A stretch of DNA of 14,556 nucleotides from Betaproteobacteria bacterium (GCA_023266245.1 JAHFRO010000039.1:7661-22216); one strand, 5' to 3'; counted from the stretch's first letter, positions 7,688 to 14,556 are shown. The notes: generated by a model from the letters alone, not told the origin. Numbers and translations are program-made.

Positions 7688-7840
7688 CCGCCAAGGCGCC
7701 AAGGCCGCCAAGAAATTCAGAATTCAATATTGAACTGCAAAAAACGCCAAGAGAAGCTACAGCGAAATTTTCAATGTTCTGGTTTTGATTTGAACTTTGT
7801 ATTTATGGCTTTTCTTGGCGCTCTTGGCGTCTTGGCGGCT
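7686..7840. repeat. R4: CGCCAAG inverted arms with AT-rich centre, between gatA and gatB
   Basis: Two 30-base arms (7686-7715 and 7811-7840) are inverted copies matching at 27 of 30 positions. Each has three CGCCAAG units spaced eight or nine bases apart. The 95-base centre is far more AT-rich than the surroundings and carries one more ACGCCAAGAG unit near 7743-7752. The left arm shares two bases with the gatA TAG; the right arm ends 15 bases before the gatB ATG. In RNA it could fold into a long hairpin inside the gat operon. No coding capacity is seen, so a MITE-like or structural element is possible. Confidence 0.85.
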
Positions 7841-7855
7841 AAATAGGTTTTGTTC

Positions 7856-9289
<1,434 letters not shown>

Positions 9290-9302
9290 CTATCGGAGAG
9301 AG

Positions 9303-9388
9303 GCGTGAATCGTGATTCGTGAATCGAACAAGCGGTTTCTCGTCGACTCACAACTCACAACTCACAACTCACAACTCACGACTCACGC
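9303..9388. repeat. R5: period-7 TGAATCG/ACTCACA palindromic element, copy 1 of a dispersed pair
   Basis: The left arm (9303-9326) contains GTGAATC/GTGATTC units, the centre (9324-9344) is a variant of GAACAAGCGGTTTCTCGTC, and the right arm (9345-9388) has six units of the ACTCACA type. The outer 22 bases of the arms pair at 18 positions. It lies between the convergent ends of gatB and the DUF4124-like gene, ending one base before the latter's stop codon. The sequence at 13284-13360 is a homologous copy in reverse orientation. Confidence 0.88.
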
Positions 9389-9397
9389 TTTATTTCT
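9303..9397 (+). terminator. Possible terminator of gatCAB formed by R5
   Basis: The inverted arms of R5 can form a long imperfect hairpin that is followed on the plus strand by CGCTTTATTTCTT. This T-rich run and the convergent position after gatB suit an intrinsic terminator. On the minus strand no T-run follows, so it would act in one direction only. The long arms and mismatches make this uncertain. Confidence 0.3.
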
Positions 9398-10088
9398 TGG
9401 CGGGCGCTGCCGCCGTCGTGGGCGCGGGCTTCGCCGGCGCGGTCTCGCCGCCTTTGAGATCGAGGTAGCGCTTCTTGTACTCGGCGTAGCGCTTGCGGAT
9501 GTCTTCCTTGTCCTTCTCTCTGGTCGCGATGCCCTCTTCTATCCGCTGCCTTTCGGCGCCGGTCCTGCTCAATTCGTCGGTGAGCGCGTCGGGCACCGTC
9601 TTCTTCTCCTTGGCGATGGCGTCAATGCGTGCCTTGATATCGCTGTAACGATCGGCCGCGTTTCTGTGCGATACCTGGAGCTGGCTGATCTGTAGATCCA
9701 CCTGTTGCAGCTCGCGGTCGCGCTTCTGGTCGATTTCCTTCTCGTTCGAGAAGGTGTTGAGCAGCGCCGAGTCCTGGCGCCTTTGTTCCGCGTTTTTCTT
9801 TTGCTCTTCGGCTCTCTGTTTTGCGGTTTCTTGCTCCTGCGCCTTGCGTTTGGCCACTTCTTCCGCGGAGTCGGTGGTCCCGCGCGTCACCCCGCGCTTA
9901 TCGAGCTGCTTGGTGCCGCTTTCCTGGTATTCGGGCGGAACGATGTCGCCGCAGCCGACCACCTTGCCGGACTTGTCCTTCCAGCAGATGATCTTCTGCG
10001 CGAAGGCATCATTTGCCGCGAAGCCAACCGTACCGATCAGCGCCGCGATCGCGGCCGCCGTCAAATGCCGAATCCCGATGTTACGCAT
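9390..10088 (-). CDS. Exported coiled-coil protein with DUF4124-like N-terminus
   Basis: The function is not known. The 232-residue product begins with a signal peptide (1-30, cleavage expected after AFA). A short segment at about 32-54 follows, with Cys35, Trp36, Cys46 and GDIVPPEY, which resembles the DUF4124 pattern of aromatic residue, basic turn and GDxPP found in many proteobacterial exported proteins. From about 74 to 210 it is almost purely charged and helical with heptad-like spacing, so a long coiled coil is likely, and it ends in a Pro/Ala tail. The ATG lies eight bases inside the end of pyrE, sharing ATGCGTAA, with a GGAG upstream, so it is translationally coupled to pyrE. A periplasmic or envelope role is inferred from the signal peptide only. 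Confidence 0.85.
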   Translation of the reverse strand: MRNIGIRHLTAAAIAALIGTVGFAANDAFAQKIICWKDKSGKVVGCGDIVPPEYQESGTKQLDKRGVTRGTTDSAEEVAKRKAQEQETAKQRAEEQKKNAEQRRQDSALLNTFSNEKEIDQKRDRELQQVDLQISQLQVSHRNAADRYSDIKARIDAIAKEKKTVPDALTDELSRTGAERQRIEEGIATREKDKEDIRKRYAEYKKRYLDLKGGETAPAKPAPTTAAAPAKK

Positions 10089-10734
10089 GAGCCGTCACTC
10101 CATACTGTTCACGATAACGCCCGACCGCCGCGAGATGCTGCGCATGCTGCGGCTCGGTCCTGAGGTAATCCACGAGGTTGTCGAGCGTTGCGATGCTGAT
10201 GACCGGGATATTATAGCTCCGCTCGACCTCCTGGACCGCGGAAAGCTCCCCGGTGCCGCGCTCCATGCGGTCGAGCGCGATCGCCACCCCACAGGGTACA
10301 GCGTTTGAGGCCAGGATCAGGTTGACAGACTCGCGCACCGAGGTGCCGGCGGAAATCACGTCATCAACGATCAGCACCCGGCCGGCGAGCGGCGCGCCGA
10401 TCACGCTGCCGCCTTCGCCGTGGTCCTTGGCCTCCTTGCGGTTGAAGCTGTAACGGACGTTGCGCCCGGCATCCGCCAGCGCAATCGCCACCGCGGCCAC
10501 CAGCGGGATGCCCTTGTACGCTGGTCCGAACACCATGTCGAATTCGATCCCCGCCGCGAGGATGGCTTTCGCGTAGAATTGCGCGAGTTGCTTCAATGAC
10601 GCCCCGTCATAGAACAGCCCCGCATTCAAGAAGTACGGCGACAGGCGTCCGGCCTTGGTCTTGAATTCCCCGAAGCACAGCACCTTCTTGCTGACGGAGA
10701 AGCGGATGAACTCTTGCCTGAAGTCGGTTGCCAT
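10081..10734 (-). CDS. pyrE: Orotate phosphoribosyltransferase
   Basis: PyrE joins orotate to PRPP, giving orotidine monophosphate in pyrimidine synthesis in the cytoplasm. The 217-residue length is normal. The flexible catalytic loop NRKEAKDHGEGG (98-109) has Lys103 at the same place as in the E. coli enzyme, and the PRPP-binding motif VLIVDDVISAGTS is at 120-132. The ATG at 10734 gives MATDFRQEFIRFSVSKKVLCFGEF, the usual opening, and has a weak AAGG upstream. The open frame continues upstream to 11004, but that stretch is opposite the ExoIII gene and is not family sequence. The gene is divergent from the ExoIII gene and overlaps the downstream exported-protein gene by eight bases. Confidence 0.97.
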   Translation of the reverse strand: MATDFRQEFIRFSVSKKVLCFGEFKTKAGRLSPYFLNAGLFYDGASLKQLAQFYAKAILAAGIEFDMVFGPAYKGIPLVAAVAIALADAGRNVRYSFNRKEAKDHGEGGSVIGAPLAGRVLIVDDVISAGTSVRESVNLILASNAVPCGVAIALDRMERGTGELSAVQEVERSYNIPVISIATLDNLVDYLRTEPQHAQHLAAVGRYREQYGVTAHA

Positions 10735-10765
10735 GTGATCGGGCCTTGCTCGCTTGGGGCGAATT

Positions 10766-10793
10766 GACCGGCGCGCGTGGAGCGCGTCCGGTC
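10766..10793. promoter_or_regulatory. GC-rich dyad in the pyrE/xth divergent region
   Basis: GACCGG (10766-10771) plus CGCGC (10772-10776) pair with GCGCG (10782-10786) and CCGGTC (10788-10793) around a five-base loop with one bulged base. It could be an operator for a dimeric regulator, or a hairpin in the pyrE leader about 30-60 bases before the pyrE ATG. No T-run follows on either strand, so it does not look like a simple terminator. No promoter pair in this 96-base gap was convincing. Confidence 0.4.
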
Positions 10794-10830
10794 GAATGAG
10801 CCGGGTAGTGCACCGAGCCGGTTTGAACCA

Positions 10831-11607
10831 ATGAAAATTATAACGCTTAATCTCAATGGCATCCGCTCGGCAGCGCGCAAGGGCTTCTTCAAGTGGATGG
10901 CGCGCAGCCGCGCCGACGTGGTGTGCGTGCAGGAGCTCAAGGCCCGGGCGGCCGAAATGAGCGAGGACCTGCTTCAGTCCGGGCGGTACCGGGGCTTCTT
11001 TCACTACGCGGTGAAGAAAGGTTACAGCGGAGTCGGGCTCTACTGCCGGCGCGAGGCGGATCGCGTCATCGAGGGCATCGGCATCGCCGACATCGACAGC
11101 GAGGGGCGCTATCTGCGCGCCGACTTCGGGCGCTTGAGCGTGATCTCGGTGTACCTGCCGTCGGGCTCAAGCGGGCCGGAGCGGCAGGCCATCAAGTTCC
11201 GCTTCATGGAGCGCTTCTTCCCGCACCTCAAGGAGCTCGCGGCGGGTGGCCGCGACATCGTGCTGTGCGGAGACTGGAACATCGCGCACCAGGAGATCGA
11301 CCTCAAGAACTGGCGCGGCAACCGGAAGAATTCCGGTTTTCTGCCGGAGGAACGGGCCTGGCTCACGCGCGTGTTCGACGAGCTTGGGTGGGTGGACGTG
11401 TTCCGCTGCATCGATCCGCGTCCCGAGCAGTACACCTGGTGGTCGAACCGCGGGCAGGCGTGGGCCAAGAACGTGGGCTGGCGCATCGACTATCACATCG
11501 CCACGCCGAAATTTGCCGGGACCGCGAAGCGGGTTGCGATCTACAAGGATCAGCGTTTCTCGGACCACGCGCCACTCGCGATCGACTACGATTACGAGCT
11601 TGGGTGA
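10831..11607 (+). CDS. xth: Exodeoxyribonuclease III (AP endonuclease)
   Basis: This enzyme cuts DNA at abasic sites and removes 3' blocks in base excision repair. The 258-residue product is a complete endonuclease/exonuclease/phosphatase fold. Visible active-site residues are Asn7/Asn9 in TLNLNGIRS, Glu35 in CVQELKA, Tyr108, Asp148 and Asn150 in CGDWNIAH, Asp220 in WRIDYH, and the Asp245-His246 pair in SDHAPLAI. The ATG at 10831 starts with MKIITLNLNG as is usual; the frame is open 18 codons further upstream, but those residues are not family-like. No clear Shine-Dalgarno sequence precedes it. The gene is divergent from pyrE, and its stop codon is the first triplet of the repeat element R6. 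Confidence 0.95.
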   Translation: MKIITLNLNGIRSAARKGFFKWMARSRADVVCVQELKARAAEMSEDLLQSGRYRGFFHYAVKKGYSGVGLYCRREADRVIEGIGIADIDSEGRYLRADFGRLSVISVYLPSGSSGPERQAIKFRFMERFFPHLKELAAGGRDIVLCGDWNIAHQEIDLKNWRGNRKNSGFLPEERAWLTRVFDELGWVDVFRCIDPRPEQYTWWSNRGQAWAKNVGWRIDYHIATPKFAGTAKRVAIYKDQRFSDHAPLAIDYDYELG

Positions 11608-11783
11608 AACCGCAGATGAACGCAGATGAACGCAGAAAAAAATCCTTTGCCACAGAGGACACAGAGTTCACAGAGGATGAGACCCCATGAACATGACCAG
11701 TGGTGCGTTTCGCTTTTTCTCTGTGTTCTCTGTGCTCTCTGTGGCTATTGTTTTTGGGTTATCGGCGTTAATCGGCGGTTTCA
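11605..11783. repeat. R6: nested palindrome of CGCAGATGAA and CACAGAG arrays filling the xth-ampG gap
   Basis: The outer arms, 11605-11629 and 11759-11783, are inverted copies matching at 21 of 25 positions. They are built of ten-base units, CGCAGATGAA on the left and, read on the minus strand, CGCCGATTAA on the right. Nested inside are nine-base arrays: three CACAGAG units at 11651, 11660 and 11669 and three CTCTGTG units at 11719, 11728 and 11737. The seven-base cores pair perfectly, while the two-base linkers differ. The element starts with the xth TGA and ends three bases before the ampG ATG, so it takes up the entire gap. Confidence 0.88.
11650..11755 (+). terminator. Possible terminator after xth formed by the inner arms of R6
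   Basis: The CACAGAG and CTCTGTG arrays can form a stem of about 28 bases with mismatches in the linkers, followed by CTATTGTTTTT (11745-11755). This fits an intrinsic terminator in position and T-run, but the loop of about 40 bases and the low GC of the stem are not typical. Confidence 0.3.
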
Positions 11784-11786
11784 AAC

Positions 11787-13055
11787 ATGACTGACCGCCT
11801 GGCGGGCGCCCTCGCGCCGTATCTGGAAGTCTTTCGCAGCCGCCGCGTGGCGGCGGTGCTGCTGCTCGGTTTCGCCTCCGGGCTGCCGCTGGCGTTGACC
11901 GGGAGCACCCTGCAGGCCTGGCTCACGGTCGCCGGCGTGGACATCCAGACCATCGCCTGGTTCTCCTGGATCGGCGTGCCGTACCTGCTCAAGTTCCTGT
12001 GGTCGCCCCTCATGGACCGCTACATTCCGCCGTGGCTGGGACGCCGCCGCGGCTGGATCATCGGGACCCAGCTCGCATTAATCGCCGGCATGGTTGGCAT
12101 GGCGCTCACGACGCCCGATGAGTCGATGTTGCTGCTCGGGCTGTTCGCGCTGTGGGTCGCGTTCGTGTCCGCCTCGCAGGACATCGTGATCGACGCCTAC
12201 CGCACCGACATCCTGGCGCCCGCCGAGCGCGGCGTGGGGGCGGCGGTGGGAGTCTTCGGCTATCGCATCGCCATGCTCGTTTCCGGCGGGCTCGCCCTGA
12301 TCCTCGCCGACCAGATCGGCTGGCGCAGCGCCTATCTCGCGATGGCGCTTTTGATGCTGATCGGGATAACCGCTACGCTGTGGGCGCCGGAACCGCAGGC
12401 CCCGCCCGCCCCGCCGCAGACGCTGCGTGCCGCGGTGATCGAGCCGCTCAAGGATTTCTTTGTCCGCGCGGGGGCGGTGCAGCTCCTGCTGCTCATCATG
12501 CTCTACAAATTCGGCGATGCGCTCGCCGGAACCCTCACTACCGCGTTCCTGATTCGCGGTGTCGGTTTCACGCCCACCGACGTCGGCGTGATCAACAAAG
12601 GACTGGGCCTCGCGTCGCTGCTCCTGGGCGCGCTGGTGGGCGGGACGCTGTTGACGCGCATGAGCCTCTACCGCGCGCTGATGGGGTTCGGCGTGCTGCA
12701 GGCGGTTTCGAATCTTTCGTTTACGTTCCTCGCCTGGGCGGGCAAGAGCTATGCGTGGCTGGTGTTCGCGGTGGGCTTCGAGAATCTCGCGAGCGGCATG
12801 GGCACCGCGGCCTTCGTCGTGCTCGCGATGAGCTTGTGCAACGTGAGCTTCAGCGCGACCCAGTACGCGCTGCTCTCGGCGCTCGCCTCGCTGGGGCGAG
12901 TGCTGTTCGGGCCGGTGACCGGGGAGCTGGTCGCCGCGTTCGGCTGGGCGAACTTCTTCGTGATCACCTTCGTCGCGGCGCTGCCCGGACTCCTGCTGCT
13001 GTGGCTGCTGCGCGAGCAGCTCGCGCTCACGCCGCAGAATCAAGGCGCAACCTAG
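11787..13055 (+). CDS. ampG: AmpG-type muropeptide permease (MFS)
   Basis: AmpG brings GlcNAc-anhydroMurNAc peptides released by wall turnover back into the cytoplasm for recycling. The 422-residue product has about twelve membrane segments and the family's marks: the opening region with FASGLPLALTGSTLQAWL (about 29-46), FLWSPLMDRY (about 70-79) and the signature SASQDIVIDAYRTDIL (about 128-143). It is shorter than E. coli AmpG (491 residues) because the C-terminal extension is absent, which is common in other proteobacteria. The ATG at 11787 comes three bases after a repeat arm; the only possible ribosome binding site, GGCGG at 11774-11778, is itself part of that repeat. AmpG would fit with the wall-synthesis genes at the left of the window, though it is not in the same operon. 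Confidence 0.93.
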   Translation: MTDRLAGALAPYLEVFRSRRVAAVLLLGFASGLPLALTGSTLQAWLTVAGVDIQTIAWFSWIGVPYLLKFLWSPLMDRYIPPWLGRRRGWIIGTQLALIAGMVGMALTTPDESMLLLGLFALWVAFVSASQDIVIDAYRTDILAPAERGVGAAVGVFGYRIAMLVSGGLALILADQIGWRSAYLAMALLMLIGITATLWAPEPQAPPAPPQTLRAAVIEPLKDFFVRAGAVQLLLLIMLYKFGDALAGTLTTAFLIRGVGFTPTDVGVINKGLGLASLLLGALVGGTLLTRMSLYRALMGFGVLQAVSNLSFTFLAWAGKSYAWLVFAVGFENLASGMGTAAFVVLAMSLCNVSFSATQYALLSALASLGRVLFGPVTGELVAAFGWANFFVITFVAALPGLLLLWLLREQLALTPQNQGAT

Positions 13056-13134
13056 CGCCCGTTGCGCAATGCTTGACGACGAGCGCTCCGGGCGCAAGAT
13101 TAGAAGTGATTTCAAAAACACCCAAAACCGATGG
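13056..13134. other. Start of the 328-base gap after ampG: small dyads only
   Basis: The gap between ampG and the hydrolase gene (13056-13383) holds, in order: this stretch, a ten-base repeat (13135-13168), a degraded coding remnant (about 13166-13287) and a palindromic element (13284-13360). Here GCGCCCG (13055-13061) can pair with CGGGCGC (13089-13095), and TTGCGCAA (13062-13069) is palindromic. A TTGACG at 13073-13078 resembles a -35 box, but no good -10 follows. No T-run follows the hairpin. Confidence 0.35.
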
Positions 13135-13168
13135 AACCGCCGATGAACGCCGATGAACGCCGATAAAA
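13135..13168. repeat. R7: CGCCGATGAA ten-base tandem
   Basis: Two full CGCCGATGAA units (13138-13147 and 13148-13157) and a partial third unit (13158-13164). The units are the same family as the outer arms of R6 (11605-11629, 11759-11783) and the array at 14401-14430, with C or A at the fourth position. No inverted partner is present nearby. Confidence 0.75.
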
Positions 13169-13287
13169 CCAAGATCAAAATACGAATGGCACGGCGATAC
13201 CCTGAACGATGACCTGCCCATGGAGATCGCGAAGAAGTCGAAGGACGTGTGGATCGGCACGCGCGCAAGGTGCTCAAAAACCGGTGA
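13166..13287 (+). pseudogene. Degraded remnant of a coding sequence
   Basis: In the frame of TGG at 13187-13189, codons show the strong G/C third-position bias of real genes here and read WHGDTLNDDLPMEIAKKSKD and on to VWIGT. Restoring one base near 13259-13262 would continue into a frame ending ARKVLKNR and the TGA at 13285-13287. Removing one A near 13177-13180 would join KTKIK upstream to KYEWHGD. It therefore looks like a short C-terminal remnant carrying two single-base indels, lying between a repeat array and a palindromic element. I do not recognise the family. A chance open stretch or a sequencing error are the alternatives. Confidence 0.35.
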
Positions 13288-13360
13288 GTCATGAGTGGTG
13301 AGTCGTGATTCGACGAGAAGCCGCATGTCCGATTCACGATTCACGAATCACGATTCACGC
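13284..13360. repeat. R8: period-7 palindromic element, copy 2 (reverse orientation to 9303-9388)
   Basis: Read on the minus strand from 13360, its first 23 bases are identical to the first 23 of R5. It then has one extra seven-base unit GTGAATC. The next 21-base centre matches R5 at 18 positions (GGACATGCGGCTTCTCGTC against GAACAAGCGGTTTCTCGTC), followed by TCAC-containing units. In plus-strand order the arms are 13284-13312 and 13331-13360. It lies just before the ribosome binding site of the hydrolase gene, and TTTTTC follows it. Confidence 0.88.
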
Positions 13361-13372
13361 TTTTTCTGGAAA

Positions 13373-13378
13373 GGGAGG
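13373..13378 (+). promoter_or_regulatory. Strong Shine-Dalgarno of the FAH-family gene
   Basis: GGGAGG lies five bases before the ATG at 13384. It is the clearest ribosome binding site on the plus strand of the window apart from that at 14535-14540. An out-of-frame ATG at 13379 overlaps the spacer. Confidence 0.8.
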
Positions 13379-13383
13379 ATGAA

Positions 13384-14277
13384 ATGCGACTCGTGACTTT
13401 TACGCCGCGATCGGGCGGCACGCCTCGCGTCGGCCTGCTGCGGGACGGAAACCAGATGATCGACCTTGCGCGCGCCAGCGGCAAGCCACCGTTCGATCCC
13501 GCCGACATGATCGCGCTGATCGCGGCCGGCGCCGGGGCGCTGGCATGGCTGCGCGACGTTGCCGCGAAGGCCAAGGAGACCGTGCCGCTCGACAAGGTGA
13601 CGCTGCTCGCGCCGATCCCGCACCCACGCAAAAACGTGTTCTGCGTCGGCTGGAACTACCTCGAGCACTTCAAGGAAGGCGAGAAAGTCCGCCAGAAACC
13701 CGTGGAATATCCGAGCCACCCGGTGTTCTTCACCAAGGCAACGACCGCGGTAAACGGGCCGTACGACCCGGTTCCCTACGACCCCGGGACGACCGAGATG
13801 CTCGATTGGGAAGTCGAGCTGGGCGTGGTCATCGGTAAGGGCGGCAAGAACATCGCCGAGACCGATGCGATGAAGCACGTGTTCGGCTATACCGTGGTCA
13901 ACGACGTGTCGGTGCGCGACATCCAGCGCCGGCACGGCGGCCAATGGTTCAAGGGCAAGAGCCTGGACGGGACCTGCCCGATGGGGCCGTGGATCGCCAC
14001 CGCCGACGAGCTCGATCCCGGCAACCTGCAGGTGATCTGCCGCGTCAACGATGTGGTCAAGCAGGACTCGAATACGAGCTACATGTATTTCAGGATCCCG
14101 CGACTCATTTCCGAGCTTTCGCTCGGGCTCACTCTCGAGCCGGGCGACATCATCTCCACCGGCACGCCGGCGGGCGTGGGGCACGCCCGCACGCCGCCCG
14201 AGTTCATGAAGGCGGGCGACGTGCTGGAAACCGAGATCGTCGGTCTGGGACTGCTACGCAATAAAATCGGCAGCTAA
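13384..14277 (+). CDS. Fumarylacetoacetase-family hydrolase/decarboxylase
   Basis: The family hydrolyses or decarboxylates C-C bonds of acylpyruvates and related 2-oxo acids in aromatic catabolism, using Mg2+ or Mn2+. The 297-residue product has a small N-terminal domain (about 1-75) and the complete catalytic domain. The metal ligands are Glu143 and Glu145 in DWEVELGVVIG and Asp174 in VVNDVSVRD; GKSLDGTCPMGPW (191-203) and DIISTGTPAGVGHA (255-268) are also present. The exact substrate cannot be told from sequence. Fumarylpyruvate, acylpyruvate or a 2-oxohepta-3-ene-1,7-dioate derivative are all possible. No neighbouring catabolic genes are seen in the window. Confidence 0.92.
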   Translation: MRLVTFTPRSGGTPRVGLLRDGNQMIDLARASGKPPFDPADMIALIAAGAGALAWLRDVAAKAKETVPLDKVTLLAPIPHPRKNVFCVGWNYLEHFKEGEKVRQKPVEYPSHPVFFTKATTAVNGPYDPVPYDPGTTEMLDWEVELGVVIGKGGKNIAETDAMKHVFGYTVVNDVSVRDIQRRHGGQWFKGKSLDGTCPMGPWIATADELDPGNLQVICRVNDVVKQDSNTSYMYFRIPRLISELSLGLTLEPGDIISTGTPAGVGHARTPPEFMKAGDVLETEIVGLGLLRNKIGS

Positions 14278-14286
14278 AACCTTTAG

Positions 14287-14313
14287 CCACAGAGAACACA
14301 GAGAACACAGAGG
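14287..14313. repeat. R9a: CACAGAG nine-base array
   Basis: Three CACAGAG units at 14288, 14297 and 14306 with AA linkers. It is the same family as the inner arms of R6, and both are preceded by CCTTT and an (A)GCCACAGAG junction. No inverted partner is found before the window's end. Confidence 0.8.
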
Positions 14314-14330
14314 AATAAATCATAATTGAA

Positions 14331-14380
14331 CCGCCAAGCTTGCCCTCGACTCGATCGGGGGACGCCAAGGACGCCAAGAA
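14331..14380. repeat. R9b: CGCCAAG array interrupted by 24 bases
   Basis: CGCCAAG units occur at 14332, 14363 and 14372. The last two keep the nine-base spacing; between the first and second lies a 24-base segment (14339-14362) containing CTCGACTCGATCGGGG. Same family as the arms of R4. A further CCGCCAAGG occurs at 14452-14460. Confidence 0.75.
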
Positions 14381-14400
14381 AGACAAACAAGAAATTGAGC

Positions 14401-14430
14401 CGCAGATAAACGCAGATAAACGCGGATAGG
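14401..14430. repeat. R9c: CGCAGATAAA ten-base tandem
   Basis: Two identical CGCAGATAAA units and a diverged third (CGCGGATAGG). Same family as the outer arms of R6 and as R7. Confidence 0.8.
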
Positions 14431-14450
14431 AACAAAGCGGAACTGCCATG

Positions 14451-14470
14451 GCCGCCAAGGCCGCCGAGAG
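14451..14470. repeat. R9d: GCCGCCAAGG/CCGCCGAGAG pair
   Basis: Two related ten-base units that belong with the CGCCAAG family. They close the repeat cluster that follows the hydrolase gene. Confidence 0.5.
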
Positions 14471-14490
14471 ACTCAGTGTTCAACAGGAGT

Positions 14491-14519
14491 TAGGCAATAC
14501 AGCGGCACGGTGCTATATT
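14491..14519 (+). promoter_or_regulatory. Predicted sigma-70 promoter for the gene starting at 14546
   Basis: A -35 box TAGGCA (14491-14496) and a -10 box TATATT (14514-14519) are 17 bases apart. Transcription would start near 14526, giving a leader of about 20 bases. Confidence 0.45.
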
Positions 14520-14545
14520 GGAAAGCGGTGTCGAAAGGAGCCGCC

Positions 14546-14556
14546 ATGGACTGGAA
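14546..14556 (+). CDS. Start of an unidentified gene, cut by the window end
   Basis: An AAGGAG (14535-14540) lies five bases before an ATG that reads Met-Asp-Trp and continues beyond the window. With a plausible promoter upstream it is likely a true gene start, but too little is visible to identify it. Confidence 0.6.

Noticed and set aside
6491..7711. 406-codon minus-strand open frame opposite gatA
   Set aside because: It is the mirror of a gene with a full catalytic triad, and it extends into the repeat R4.
7686..7840. Complete insertion sequence between gatA and gatB
   Set aside because: There are inverted ends but no coding capacity for a transposase and no clear target-site duplication.
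9345..9388. CRISPR-like array at the ACTCACA tandem
   Set aside because: Units are seven bases with no spacers, and no cas gene is in the window. The same applies to the other short-unit arrays.
10735..11004. N-terminal extension of pyrE by 90 codons
   Set aside because: It overlaps the start of the ExoIII gene on the other strand and is not PyrE-like; the ATG at 10734 gives the normal length and opening.
13027..13344. Minus-strand 105-codon open frame in the ampG-hydrolase gap
   Set aside because: It runs through R8 and R7 and starts in repeat sequence; no ribosome binding site or domain is seen.

Overview
The window looks like the core chromosome of a GC-rich betaproteobacterium, probably an environmental lineage. 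The reasons are the gene order (the mreB-mreC-mreD-mrdA-rodA cluster divergent from gatC-gatA-gatB, then pyrE and an ExoIII gene), the betaproteobacterial style of the MreC, GatA and ExoIII sequences, and strong G/C preference at third codon positions. This assignment is inferred from gene content; no search was run.

Layout. Minus strand, 5757 down to 1: mreB, mreC, mreD, mrdA (PBP2) and rodA, the rod-shape elongasome genes, then the start of a lipoprotein gene that leaves the window. Plus strand, 5853-9289: gatC, gatA and gatB, the three subunits of the Glu/Asp-tRNA amidotransferase. Minus strand, 10734-9390: pyrE followed by a translationally coupled gene for an exported coiled-coil protein. 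Plus strand, 10831-14277: an exodeoxyribonuclease III gene, an ampG-type muropeptide permease gene and a fumarylacetoacetase-family hydrolase gene. The first codons of another gene lie at 14546-14556. MreBCD, PBP2, RodA and AmpG all act on the peptidoglycan sacculus; the rest is housekeeping.

The unusual content is between the genes. Eight of the nine gaps longer than about 50 bases, excluding the two divergent promoter regions, carry arrays of very short tandem units of 7, 8-9, 9 or 10 bp, usually as two inverted arms around a short centre (93-185, 4617-4707, 6143-6214, 7686-7840, 9303-9388, 11605-11783, 13135-13168, 13284-13360, 14287-14470; the last three groups share two gaps). Two of them (9303-9388 and 13284-13360) are clear homologues in opposite orientation. 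Their centre motif, roughly GAAC-N-GGTTT-TCG, recurs in two other elements whose arms are unrelated, so centres seem conserved while arms are exchanged. One element lies inside a coding sequence, in frame, within the signal peptide of the lipoprotein after rodA. Others touch stop codons or lie 3-15 bases before start codons that lack a clear Shine-Dalgarno sequence. This family of modular palindromes is the best candidate in the window for something not well described.
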